Part shown: one piece after another, positions 19,298 through 29,349 of the stretch
Layout: every line of letters starts with the position of its first letter
Position numbering within the stretch: the first letter of the stretch is position 1
Assembly: GCA_905221605.1 (NCBI GenBank)
Contig: CAJNDS010000302.1
Location: 788,450-852,449 of the forward strand
Direction: 5' to 3'
Length of the DNA: 64,000 nt
Origin: Symbiodinium natans
Lineage: Eukaryota > Sar > Dinophyceae > Suessiales > Symbiodiniaceae
The notes under the pieces: model-generated
Seen by the model: the letters and a program-made list of their open reading frames with translations, nothing else
Databases searched by the model: none
Told to the model about the DNA's origin: nothing
Translations under genes and position numbers: made by a program

Positions 19298-22200
19298 TCA
19301 GAAACCCCCAGAAGCTGACAGACGTGCAGGTGCGGCTAAGCGGCTGTTTGCCTCGAGCAGGGTCTCGCTGAGCTGGCCCAGCACTTTCAGTGCCCCCTCC
19401 CACTGCCCACCATTCCCACATGCGTCGAGCAGCGTGTTGAACGTGATCAGGTTGGTCTGCATCGTCGTCCTCCGCATCTTCGTGAAGAGCCCCACGGCCT
19501 CTTCCCACTCCAGGTCCCTATTGCAGGCCCGCATGGCACCTGTGTAAACCACCGAGTTCAGCCGGCAACCCCCAGCCTCAAGCCTCTCCAACAGAGTACG
19601 GGCGCCAGCGCCTGAGAGGGCATCCTTAGTAGCCCAGTAGCCATATTCAATAATACGTGCACCCTTGTTTTGGTTGGTTCCTTTATAAGGGAACCCGAAC
19701 CAAAACAAAAAGGTACCAAGCATCCATGGCCGTGGCGTAGGTGAACTGGTCTCGCTGGATGGACTGCTTGGGAAGCTCCTCGAAGAGCTCCAGGGCGCGG
19801 GCCTGCTCCAGCCCGATCCCACAAGCATTCATGGCCGCGTTGTAGGTGACGACGTCGACCGCGCCTAGCTGTCTTTGGGCATCTGCGAGCAGCTGCAAGG
19901 CTACTTGCCATTCGCCACTCTCACCGCAAGCACTGATTGCCGCATTCCAAACAGTGAGGTCGAGGTTCTGGCCCTCATGCGCCTGATAGAACAGCAAGCG
20001 CAGTCCCCCTTGCCAGTTGGTGTCTTTGGCACACGCACGAACACACGTCGCCAGGGTGACTCGATCTGGCTGCGCAAGTGTACTGCGCAAGTCCCAGAGT
20101 AGAGCTAAAGCCCGGTGCCACTGGCCCACGCTTTCCATGGCACCCATGGCAATATTGAAGCTGATGGTATCCTTCTCCACCTGCACCAGCTCCATCTGCG
20201 AAAAGATGTCCAGGGCAAGCTGCCAGCAAGGATCCCCCGGCACGGAGCACGCCTGTATCGCGGCTCCAAACGTGATGGCGTCCATCTGCACCTGCTGCTC
20301 AAACAGCGAGGCAAAGAGCATCAGGCCCTTCTCCCACTGAGAAGCTGCAGAGCAAGCGGAGATGGCGGCGTTCTGCACCGTCACGTTGCCTGCACCCTCC
20401 TTCCATCCGCTCACAAGCTGCAAGGCCTGCTCCCACTCACCCTTCCTCAGGGGCAACATGAATCGATGTTGAGGAACAAGCTCGGGGTCCCTGTGTGGGA
20501 AGCTTTTGAGAAGGGCACCCTAGCTACCCTAGTTTAGCGAGTCATGTACGACTCCATATAGAACGTATCTCCCGACCCGAGCAAACACGAGAAGTCGCAC
20601 GCAAGGGCGCCTCCCCATGGCCCTGATGGCCAGTATGAGCATGCCATCATCATCTCGACTCTCCACTTGCGACAGGAAAGAGAGGGCCGGCTGCCCGGCG
20701 TTCTCACAGACATTCACAAAGGCCGACCAAAGGAGGGGATCCGGGTCCAACTGGTCCTGGATGAGGCTATCCAGGAGGAGAACGGCCTGCTGCCACTCGG
20801 CCCCGCGCTCCAACGCGCCCATCCAGGTCATGTACATCCTAGATTGGCCCACTCAAAACTTCTCTGACACAGCTTCCTACATGCCTCTTAAAGCTCATGA
20901 AGAGAAATATGGAAATGTCCAATGGTTCTACCTGGCATCATAAGGTCTGGCTGTGACGGAGAGTCTTGGCCAATTTCGCCATGGTGGCCCAAGAACAGAG
21001 CCCGCTGCCAAAGCAAGCTTCGGGCACATGCGGATACGGCTTTGTTCAGCGTGATGATGGAACCCTGTGCGTCTGTTTCGCCTGCCTCCCGCATCCCCAG
21101 CGCATGGAGCGCACCTTGCCAGGCCGCCTGTGATGCGCAGGCGCTGATAGCTGCACCGCAGGTCAGCGTAGGGCACTCCAGCCGTCTTCTCGTCAACTCT
21201 CCGACAAACCTTGCGAGCTGTTATGTAGAACTCTGTATGATGTCACCTTGCTACAAAGACGAGGGAAAACCGGAAAATGGAGAAGCGGCACCTGCCATCG
21301 TGCCAAGTGTCTCAAGCGCCTGAAGCCACAGGCTCCCCTGCTCGGCGGCACTGACGGCGAGTTGGAGCATGATGGCATCTCCCTGCAGCCTCTGTGTATG
21401 CACGGCCCAAAGGCCCAACTCTAGCGCCTGCTCCCAGCGTTTGCACTTGACGCAGGCAGACATGGCCACATTGTAGCCCCCGAGGTCAGTGTCCACATGC
21501 GCGTGTTGGGCCATGGCGAGCAGGCCCAGGGCCTGCAACCACTGCTCCTGCCGTTCGCAGGCACTGATCCTTAGGGTCTGAATACCCCTAGCCCAGAAGC
21601 AGGCTCTTTTTTAGGGTTTAGGTTTAGGGTTTTTAAGGGATTTTAGGGTTTTGGGTTTTGGGTTTAGGGTTTAGGGTTTAGGGTTTTGGATTTAGGGCTT
21701 AGGGTTTAGGGTTTAGGGTTTAGGGGGTTAGGGGGTTTTATCTGTAAAAGGATTGTAAGCAACCAAAGGATCAAGGCATTGTATGTGATGGTGTAGCTCC
21801 GCATCCCCTTCTCCGAGGCGGCCGACAGAACTGCCACGGCCTGCTCCCATGCATCGCTTTTCGCGCAGGCATAGGTGGCCCGGTTGTAAGCCACTGCAGC
21901 ATCCATCCCAGCACCTCTCAATGCAGACTTAGGTGTTTACCAGGGTGTGGGTTTCGGGGTTTAGGGTTCAGGGCTTCGGGTTAGGGTTTACCCTAGAAAT
22001 CCTCCCCTGTGTGAGGCTGCGTGTCCGTGTCGCTTGGGGGAAGTGGGGAGGTGCGGAAATGCCGTGCGTTCTGCGGTATATTGAGAACCACCAACATGGC
22101 CCAATTTCTTTGGGGCCTACCGAACCAATTCCCAAAAGCACAGTCGGTCAGCCTCCTGGCAGGCTGGAGAGCAAGTCAATTGCTTGGGGCCACTGGCTTC

Positions 22201-22776
22201 CCATCTCACACGCCTAAGAGCGGCAGGATTTCTCAGTTCGGAGCTACAATCTGGGGCTTAGTTGGGCTTTGGCTTGAGGGTGCGAGCAAACAGAGGATAA
22301 AAACACAGGTGCTTCCATTTGTTTGGCTTCGCAACGCTGACCACCGCGCCGAGTGTGATGGCATCCGCCCGTAACCTTTCGACCTGCAGCTCCTGAAAGA
22401 GCAGCAGGGCCTTCTGCCACGCGCTCGCCTCCTTGCAGGCGTTGACCGCAGCGTTGTAGCTCACGAGGTCGGGCTGCGCAGCGGAAGCCACCACGTCCGA
22501 GAGAAGGGTAAGGGCCACCTGCCACTCCCCCGCAGTTGCACAGGCGCCCATGGCCATGTTCGACGTCACCACATTCAGATGCAGCCTGCAGCTGTCAGCC
22601 TCCGAGATGAGTGCCACAGCATGCCGCCACTGCTGTCCCTTTGCGCACGCTCCCACCAGCGCGCCATAGGTCACGGCGTCCAGGCGCTTGCGCTCCCGGT
22701 GGGCACTCTCCAGCAGACTCAGAGCCTTCTGCCACAAGCCGTTTGCCTGACAGTAGCGGAGGTCCGATCTGTACAT
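19298..22776 (-). CDS. pentatricopeptide-repeat (PPR) protein, at least 8 exons
   Basis: Tandem PPR repeats of about 35 residues recur throughout (for example YNAAMNACGIG, TFNTLLDACGNGGQW, VTYGALVGACAKGQQW). PPR proteins bind organellar or other RNA in a sequence-specific way. Inferred exons in sense order: 22336-22776, 22161-22213, 21773-21916, 21292-21569, 20940-21198, 20614-20838, 19735/19725-20445 and 19298-19624. Reading phases agree at every junction I could define. Four introns use GA donors and are bordered by short direct repeats. The true start lies upstream of 22776. The last exon may splice on to E9-E12 rather than end at the stop at 19298. No transit peptide could be judged. Confidence 0.8.
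19625..19724 (-). other. PPR intron, GA-AG, flanked by GGATGC repeats
   Basis: A 100-nt intron. Exon ATG|GATGC and AAG|GATGC share the hexamer GGATGC at both borders, as a target-site duplication would. Inside, TTGTTTTGGTT and AACCAAAACAA form an inverted repeat around GGTTCC and GGAACC. Removal restores TYATAMDALSGAGAR. Confidence 0.75.
20446..20613 (-). other. PPR intron, GA-AG, flanked by GAGG
   Basis: A 168-nt intron with borders ATGGG|GAGGCG and CTGAG|GAAGGG, phase 2. Splicing gives RAMGKGEWEQAL. Confidence 0.65.
20839..20939 (-). other. PPR intron, GA-AG, flanked by GATG
   Basis: A 101-nt intron with borders CTTAT|GATGCC and CTAG|GATGTA, phase 2. Splicing gives PDLMMYMTWMGALERG. Confidence 0.7.
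21570..21772 (-). other. PPR intron, GA-AG, flanked by GATC and containing telomeric repeats
   Basis: A 203-nt intron with borders GCCTT|GATCC and CCTAAG|GATCAG, phase 2. Splicing restores TITYNALISACERQEQW. The interior (about 21612-21735) consists largely of TTTAGGG units on the plus strand. Confidence 0.8.
22161..22213 (-). CDS. 53-nt micro-exon of the PPR gene
   Basis: Encodes ACEMGSQWPQAIDLLSSL, which exactly fills the gap between VVS at the end of the first exon (AGC|GTTGCG, 22336) and RGAGMDAAVAY of the next. Acceptor CTCTTAG|GCG is clear. The donor is probably of GC type (AGCCT|GCCAGG). Confidence 0.7.
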
Positions 22777-22909
22777 GCTAGGGGCAGCTCGTGGAGCATT
22801 CTGACCGAGCCAAGCTCCAGCGGCAACACTAGTAGAGTTGAACCTTCAGTCAATGCTAGCAAAATGTCACGCCACTCCAAGGTACTCTTGCAACTCAGTT
22901 CTACGACTA

Positions 22910-23071
22910 CTAGATGTGAGGAAGATAGACTTTCCTGTGCACTGTGGGCGCCATGGATACCTCTACTCCAAAGCGACCATCAAGCTCAGCCAGCTGCACC
23001 AGCACAGGTGCCCAGCTGTCAGCATCTCCACTACACCACGAGGGGGCCACCAGTCCCTGCGCAAGCGCCAT
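22910..23071 (-). CDS. small ORF upstream of the PPR gene
   Basis: A 53-codon ATG-to-stop frame with balanced composition (PVLVQLAELDGRFGVEV). It could be a 5' exon of the PPR gene or an unrelated short exon. No motif recognised. Confidence 0.25.
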   Translation of the reverse strand: MALAQGLVAPSWCSGDADSWAPVLVQLAELDGRFGVEVSMAPTVHRKVYLPHI

Positions 23072-23084
23072 TGCAGTACCCCAA

Positions 23085-23145
23085 ACCCTAAACCCTAAAC
23101 CCTAAACCCTAAACCCTAAACCCTAAACCCTAAACCCTAAACCGC
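23085..23145 (-). repeat. CCCTAAA array
   Basis: About nine units. Confidence 0.95.
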
Positions 23146-23180
23146 CAGGCAGTTGACAACGGCGACCCCCTCCAGGCCCC

Positions 23181-23257
23181 TAAGAATTTCTAAAAATCTC
23201 TGAGGCCCTCACAGCAAAGCATCCGATGCAGTAGAAGGTGGCCTCCGGAAAGCAAGA
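23181..23257 (-). CDS. exon-like fragment, unknown protein
   Basis: Behind the acceptor TTACAAG|TCT the minus strand reads SCFPEATFYCIGCFAVRASE. Flanks are CCCTAAA (low) and TTTAGGG (high). Unknown family. Confidence 0.4.
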
Positions 23258-23730
23258 CTTGTAAGAAGCAAGAACCGTTCAGGGTTCAGGGTTGAGGGTT
23301 TAGGGTTCAGGGTTTAGGGTTTAGGGTTGCGATGGCTAGCTTTTCCGATGTCCACGAGGGCTCGGGGAAGAATGTACGTACACATGCACATCGGGATGCA
23401 TGTGCTTAGACTTTAGACGCGCGTGTATGTAGAGATGACGTGTCAACTTGTATGCGAACGCGTGTATATCCACGTAGTTGTACTCCTTTTCTACTATGAT
23501 CTGTTAGAAACCTACCTTCCGATACTTCACAAACCCTGAACCCTGACCCCAAAACCCAAGAACCCTATACCTTAACCCCCGCAAGCCGGACCCCCGCCCC
23601 CCGGTCCCCGCACCAACCCTCAAAAACGCCAAACCCCATCAACCCTAGAAATCCGAACAAACAAACCCAAAACGCTAAAAACACCTATTATTAAACAAAA
23701 AAAAAGACTTTTGACCCGAAACCCTAAACC

Positions 23731-23826
23731 CTAAAGCCCCAGGTTGCCGGGACCCCGGCCAAGTGGCTCAAGATCTGGACGGAACTGCATGGCCTCCGGC
23801 GGTGCAGCCTCGTAGAGGGCTTGCAT
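23731..23826 (-). CDS. exon-like fragment with ATG
   Basis: A 31-codon frame MQALYEAAPPEAMQFRPDLE … ending in the adjacent CCCTAAA array. It could be a first or terminal exon. CCCTAAA lies on the low side and TTTAGGG on the high side. Confidence 0.4.
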   Translation of the reverse strand: MQALYEAAPPEAMQFRPDLEPLGRGPGNLGL

Positions 23827-23839
23827 GATCCAGGATTAC

Positions 23840-23950
23840 GGGGTGGTTTAGGGCTTAGGGTTTAGGGTCTAGGGCTTAGGGCCTATAGGGCTTAGGGCTT
23901 AGGGCTTAGGGTTTAGGGTTTAGGCTTAGGGTTTAGGGCTTCAGGGTTTT
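23840..23950 (+). repeat. degenerate TTTAGGG array
   Basis: TTTAGGG, CTTAGGG and TCTAGGG units. Confidence 0.9.
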
Positions 23951-24809
23951 TCGTAAGCTTTTTGGTTCATGGCTCGGGGGATGTGGCACAGGAGCAGCAA
24001 ACGTCAGGCTGCAGACGGCATTCGAATCCTCCACAACATGCGAAGTGTGGCCACGGCCCGATTGTCAAAGGCCCTCGGTCTGAATTTGATGGGGCCCTAA
24101 AGCCAAAACCCTAAACACCAAACCCTAAATCCTACATGTTATGGGGGCTGAGCTGCCGCAAACCCAGTTTCGGGTTGAGGGTTTTCGGGGTTTGGGGATC
24201 AGGGTGAAGGGCTGATGCTGTTCGGGCGTGCGGTTAGGTTTGTGGCTTGTGCTGTTTAAGGGTTTAGCCGGGTTTAGGGGAACTCTCCTGGGTGTTTGCG
24301 TGATGACAGCTGGGGGTTCGTAGGGTTTAGGGATGTGAGCGAACTCTGTGCCAAAACTGCAGCAGACCGGTACACGGAGTCAAACTGAGAGCCCCACACA
24401 GACAGCTGCGTCCGCGCACGCTTGGAGTACACCGGCATGGCGCCGGCTCTCAGAGTTCTCGGGTGTTAGCTTCGATGTGGTCACTTGGCTGTCATGTGGT
24501 GCTCCATTGCTTTGTATCTCTTCACCCTAAACCCTAAACCCTAAACCCTAAACCCCAAACCCTAAACCCTAAACCCTCACCCACATCAAAACCAGAAGGC
24601 CCTGCATCCAGTGGGTTCTCTGGGGTAGGGTTTGAATAAGACCTCATCCTACACCAAGTCTCACCCGACCCCGATCTCATGCTGTCTTGTTTCCTGAGCG
24701 CAGAGCTGTGTACTGTTTGCTTAAGAAGCACCAAAAAAAGAATTAATATTCTTCCCTATAAGGGTAAGAAGTGATCATTCTGATTTTCATATTTTTCAGG
24801 GTGGGTTAC

Positions 24810-24921
24810 CTGAGGCTGCCATGATATTCGAAGCAATAGGGCTACGGAGAGCATCAGCAGCGCACCAAAATGTTGCAACTATCCTCCGCCCGACATCTCC
24901 CATCTTCCTCCTGGGCGGCAT
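24810..24921 (-). CDS. exon with strong donor, unknown protein
   Basis: Minus-strand MPPRRKMGDVGRRIVATFWC then AADALRSPIASNIMAAS. It ends at the consensus donor CCTCAG|GTAACC. Either a first exon (ATG at 24921) or an internal exon using GCCCAG|GAGG at 24910. No family recognised. Confidence 0.5.
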
Positions 24922-25113
24922 GCGGAGGGTATAGGGTCTAGGGTCCAGGGTTTAGGGCTTAGGGTTTGGGGTTTAGGGTTTAGGGCTGACGGTTTTGGGT
25001 TTCGGGTTTCGGGTTTAGGCAGATTATTCTTGTCCAGTTGCACTGTTGCGGGCTTAGGGGTTAGCTCATATATGTGTCTAACTACGTTATGCTCCGTATA
25101 TGTGTGCGCTCAA

Positions 25114-25212
25114 AATGGGGGTTGCCGAAAATTTGGGACCCCTAAGAAAGACCCCAAGATTCCCCCTTATCATAAGGACCCAATAAGGTACCTCTTTCGG
25201 CAATTCCCATAT
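25114..25212. mobile_element. MITE-like element, family B, diverged copy
   Basis: ATGGGGGTTGCCGAAAATTTGGG and CTCTTTCGGCAATTCCCAT form imperfect inverted ends, with GGACCCC inside. Diverged relative of the copies at 12751 and 13814. Confidence 0.55.
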
Positions 25213-25419
25213 GAACACAGGGTTTATATTTCTGTTACTGGTGAGTGTATATAAGGTTCCTTTTTAATATTGGTGAGTGTATATACCTGGTGTCCTTTTG
25301 GGGGTACAAGAAATATATACCCTACTTCATATGAACACCGGCCCCCGCAGCGAAGTTAATGTCAAGCCCCCCGGCGTGTCGACACAAGCTTCTGATCTGC
25401 TTTGCAACAAGCTTTCAAG

Positions 25420-25545
25420 CAAGCCCTAAGCCCTAAGCCCTAAGCCCTAAACCCTAAACCCTAAACCCTAAACCCTGAACCCTAAACCCTAAACCCTAAA
25501 CCCTGAACCCTAAACCCTAAACCCTAAACCCTAAACCCTAAACTC
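25420..25545 (-). repeat. CCCTAAA array
   Basis: CCCTAAG then CCCTAAA units, about seventeen, with two CCCTGAA variants. Confidence 0.95.
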
Positions 25546-25632
25546 TTGCAACGCAGGCAAACGCGAATCGATTTTGCCGCCCCGCTCCGCAAACCGCCGC
25601 GAAGTCTGTGTGCCAGCCTTCCTAGGTACCGC

Positions 25633-25720
25633 AATGGGTGTTTCCCAGAACAGAGTACCCCAAATTGAACAGAATCCCCTTACAGGGACCGCCAAAAAGG
25701 GTACTGGGAGGTTCATGGTA
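25633..25720. mobile_element. MITE-like element, family B, diverged copy
   Basis: ATGGGTGTTTCCCAGAACAG and GTACTGGGAGGTTCAT ends, with GAATCCCCTTACAGGGACC inside, similar to the middle of the other family B copies. Confidence 0.55.
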
Positions 25721-25872
25721 TTTAGAACTCGCTGATAACTGTACTTATGAACCACTTATAATATGATTGTGTCTCTTCTTATTCGCATTCTTGTCATTGA
25801 GGGTTAAGTTGATCCAATATGACCAGTACTAGAGGACTGATCACCTCGATGCTCCACCACGCCAGCGGCTTC

Positions 25873-27992
25873 TCAGGCCCCGGCGCTCTCAGGTTGCAAC
25901 TCTTGCAGGGCAGCCTGCGCCGCGTCGGCGCACGGGCGGAAGACATCGCCGGGATCCACGTGGTCGGCCATGGCGCGGAGTGCCCCTGCAGCCTCCACTG
26001 CGGCCGGAAAGCCGATGGCTCCCAAGGCCCGCGACGCTTCGACGCAGGACGCGACGTGCAGGGCTCTCCAGTCCACCAAATTGCGGCAGCTTGGTATCAC
26101 GAGTAGCCTTTCATAGCCGCCCATGAGGCAGTAGGCGGTGTTGGTGCGTGGGTCCGTGGCGTTTTCCGGGGAGAATCGCACCTGGAACATGCCCGGGGCC
26201 TCGATGGGATGGTAGTGAGCCGAGGTGGTGTAGTTCTTCCAGGGCCCCTTGTTCAAGATGTCCGAGGGGTCATGGCCCACCTCCCAAGTTGCCTTCCAGG
26301 GCTCCTCGCCAGCGAACAGGAGGCGCCCATTGCGGGTGACGGAAAACCACTCGGCAGTGCCACCTGTGCAGCTGCGTTGGCATCCGAAGCCCTGAGCACC
26401 ATGAATGCGACGCGAGTACACGCACTTGCAGTAGTCCCTCCCCCACGAGCTGTCCCCCGAGGCCAGCATGGTCTTCGCCTGGACCGCCGCCTGCAGCTCC
26501 GACACAGCCATCGCTGCAGCTGCCCTTGACTGAATGGCGAGTTCTCGCAGGTTCCGCGCCGCCTCGACGCGCAGCGTGGCATTCCAGTGCCTCATCTGGG
26601 TGCCCCACTGCCGCGCCTGGCCCTGGACGGCAAGGGGCACCTGCAGGTACGGAGCAAGCTCTTCGGGCTGCAGGCGCAGCCAACACCCCAGCCCCAGACT
26701 GACGATCTTGGCGGTCCAATCCCTGCTGTCCTCCTCGAGATGCCTGCGACGGAGAACTGCCATGTCCACGTGCCCATCCACGAGGTCGTAGAAGTACATC
26801 AGGTTGAAGATCTCCACGCGCGCTGCGTACGCCTGCGTGAACCACAGTGCGGCTGCAGCCTTTCCACCGCAGCTTTCGCAGTTGAGCCAGGTGTCCAAGT
26901 TCCCCTCAAGCCCCTGTCGCAGCTGGTCATACCGAACTTGATCTGCTCTGATCGTTCGTGAGAGAATGGCGTGAATATCCTTGGCCGCCATACCGCTTTG
27001 CACCGCATCAAGGAAGTCCTGGTGGCGGCTGTGTATGATCCTCATGTCGACAAGGTCACGCTTCATGTAGTTCTGCACAAGCTGGATCTGGACCTGGGTC
27101 AGCTTGTGCAGGACCTGCGTGACTTGCTGCGAGAGGTCCTCGGCCAGCTTGTTGATCGCCTTCTGCACCTTGCGCGTCTCTTCGGTCAGCTCAGCGAGCT
27201 GCAAGCCCAGCATGTTGAAGCCGGAGTTCACACGCTCCGTCAGGGCGTCGAGCTGCTGGTCCGGGCAGGGCGTCGCCGTCTCCGTTGCGACCATCATGCC
27301 CCCAGCCAGCAGGCTGAGGCAAGTGGAGATGCCGGCGGCTACAGGCCCGGCTGGCCCAAGTGTGGGCGAGATCGCAAGCATGACGCCGCTCACGCCCTGG
27401 ACCGTCTTGCCCACCCCGTCTATGATCCTCCGGGCTGGGGGAGGGGGGGGGGGTGCCTGCATAAGGGCACTGAGAATTCTGGGGAAACTCTAAAATAGGA
27501 CAAGAAAAATTCGTCCAAAGATGGCCCTACCCCTGTTCCTCTTCTGCTCAGAGGACACCTCGACCTTCCAGGAGAGGTCGGTGAAGCCATCTACGACGCT
27601 CACCCCGCTCTCCGCGATCAGGCCATAGTCGACCTTCAGGAATGGGTATAAGGAAAGCCTATACGTACTATTTGGGGGTCTATGTTTCGGGTGCCTTGTT
27701 TTTCGTAACCCCCCATGTATTCAAAGACACTATGAAAGCGCTGTCTATGCCCGACCTTGTGAGTGTGCCCCAGCGAGTCTTTCGCCGACTGCATCGCGCT
27801 GCGCGCCTCGAACTTCCGCTCGAGCTCCTCCACGGCCCGGTTGCAGCTCGCGTGACTCGCGTGGGGGCCTGACTCGGACGCGTTGCTCAGCGCGAGCCGC
27901 CCGAACTGGCCGACCTTCCCGGCAACGCGGGAGGCAGCGATGGGCGTGCTCCATCTCCAGAGCACCAGAGCAAGCCATGTACAAAGTTGCAT
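25873..27992 (-). CDS. putative secreted 633-residue protein, 3 exons
   Basis: Exons 27756-27992, 27531-27633 and 25873-27434 total 1902 nt, exactly 634 codons with the stop. MQLCTWLALVLWRWSTPIAA is a likely signal peptide. Intron 1 has borders ACAAG|GTCGGG and TGAAG|GTCGAC (phase 0). Intron 2 has GGG|GTAGGG and CCCCCAG|CC (phase 1) and holds a poly-C run. Residues about 127-162 form a Gly/Ala-rich hydrophobic stretch, and 172-244 are heptad-rich and probably coiled-coil. The C-terminal third has a Cys cluster (CKCVYSRR … CQRSC) and Trp/Tyr-rich beta-like sequence. A hydrophobic hairpin next to a long helix recalls membrane-active helical proteins, but there is no family match and I assign no function. 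Confidence 0.7.
27634..27755 (-). other. intron derived from introner-like family C
   Basis: A 122-nt intron bordered by AAGGTCG on both sides. On the plus strand it contains TACTATTTGGGGGTCTA, GTGCCTTG and TTTCGTAACCCCCC, matching the dispersed copies at 6748 and 14760. Confidence 0.75.
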
Positions 27993-28550
27993 CACCCCGG
28001 GGGTTTTGCCAGGGTTTCCCAAACAACGAGAATGAGGCTTCGAGCCCATGCGCTGGCCGGACGTTGGTGGGGAGCATGTACTTGGCCTGAGGGAGCAGCC
28101 CCTACGGGATGGCGCGCATCCCCCCTCTGCGCTTTGGGAGGCGTTTCCTGCACAAACATCCGCACTGGGGAGCCGACTGTTCGGTGGACCTTAGCCCGGT
28201 CAAGCGGGCTAAAACTGGGTTGAAGCCAGGACCCCTCATGATAATTAGAAAGACAGAAGCAGTAGCGGTAGCAGTAGCAGTAGCAGTAGTACTACCACCA
28301 CTAAAACTCGTCATGGTAATCATCATATGATCGTAAGAATCGTGATAACCGAACTCAGTAAGCATGGGAATCATAGCTTGGCCAGCGGCTGCTGACGCGC
28401 TCTGTGGGGCTTCCTGCAACGCAGGAGAGCTTGCATCCAGATATTCCTAGCCATCGTCCTTGCGACGGAATCACGCCCACTAGTGAGAACGTCATGAAGC
28501 ATGGCCACAGCTGTCCACAGGCAAACCTTCGGCTCTGGCACTCAAGCACT
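27993..28550. other. upstream region of the secreted-protein gene
   Basis: Contains a short (AGC AGT)n stretch (about 28256-28290) similar to the microsatellite at 15436. No further gene supported; frames on both strands lack recognisable features. Confidence 0.4.
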
Positions 28551-28620
28551 ACAACCCTAAACCCTAAACCCTAAACCCTAAACCCGAAGCACGACTCCGC
28601 GCGAACCCCACGCAGCCTAC

Positions 28621-28694
28621 CGCGAGCCCCTGACCGCTCCTGTCACGGTCGGGCTCGGCGGACCCTCGAACGAGACGATCTCCGTGTTGAATCC
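28621..28694 (-). CDS. exon with canonical borders, unknown protein
   Basis: Minus-strand GFNTEIVSFEGPPSPTVTGA then VRGSR. It begins after AACCCAG (the array-derived acceptor) and ends at TCGCG|GTAGGC. 74 nt. CCCTAAA low, TTTAGGG high. Unknown family. Confidence 0.5.
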
Positions 28695-28822
28695 CTGGGT
28701 TTCGGGTTTAGGGTTTAGGGTTTACGGTCTAGGGTCTAGGGTTTAGGGTTTAGGGTCTAGGGTCTAGGGTCTAGGGTCTAGGGTTTAGGGTTTAGGTTTT
28801 AGGGTTTAGGGTTTAGGGTGGG
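28695..28822 (+). repeat. TTTAGGG/TCTAGGG array
   Basis: Mixture of TTTAGGG and TCTAGGG units on the plus strand. Confidence 0.95.
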
Positions 28823-29060
28823 CACACGACAGATCTCGGACAACCCCACAGGCTACTATTGTTCCGTTTTGCCTGTTACCTATTAAGTCTCTTTCTGTTG
28901 CTTTAACTTGTCACTACTTCTACTAGTATTGCTATGTCTTCTGTTGATACGACCTGTTGCTACTACAACGGTAGAACCTCAACCATTACTAGAACTACCT
29001 GAAGACGATCAGCAGGTACAAGCAAATTGAAGCCCAATGCCCTCCACCCCTCCATGCCTA
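28823..29060. other. non-coding spacer
   Basis: Unique sequence with several CTACTA/TACTTCTAC runs. No coding support on either strand. Confidence 0.4.
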
Positions 29061-29261
29061 AACCCTAAGCCCCCAGAACCCTGAACCTCAAACCAGTCCC
29101 CAAACCCCGAAACCCTCGCTAAGCCCCCGAAACCCAGAACCCTGTCTGGCCAGAAAGACGGCACCCCTGCAAAATCCCCAAAATCCCTAGACTCTAGCCG
29201 TAACCCCAGACCCTAAACCTTAAACCCTAAACCCCAAACCCCAAACCCTAAACCCTAAACC

Positions 29262-29349
29262 CAAGTCGGGGCCCCGCACCGAGTTCGAATTGGCGGCTGC
29301 ACCACCTTCCGGGGGCAAAATGCGCGGAGCTTCGGTGGCTGGGCGAAAA
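29262..29349 (-). CDS. exon-like fragment, unknown protein
   Basis: Minus-strand frame PATEAPRILPPEGGAAANSN continuing as SVRGPDLG to the CCCTAAA array. Flank pattern as for other exons. Low complexity limits confidence. Confidence 0.35.

Noticed and set aside
24330-24468. Exon-like frames on both strands (minus: VWGSQFDSVYRSAAV)
   Set aside because: Both strands are open, the flank pattern is that of an intron centre, and no splice sites stand out.
25873-27992. Naming the secreted protein a pore-forming toxin
   Set aside because: Only a general architectural resemblance (hydrophobic segment plus long helix); no family signature seen.
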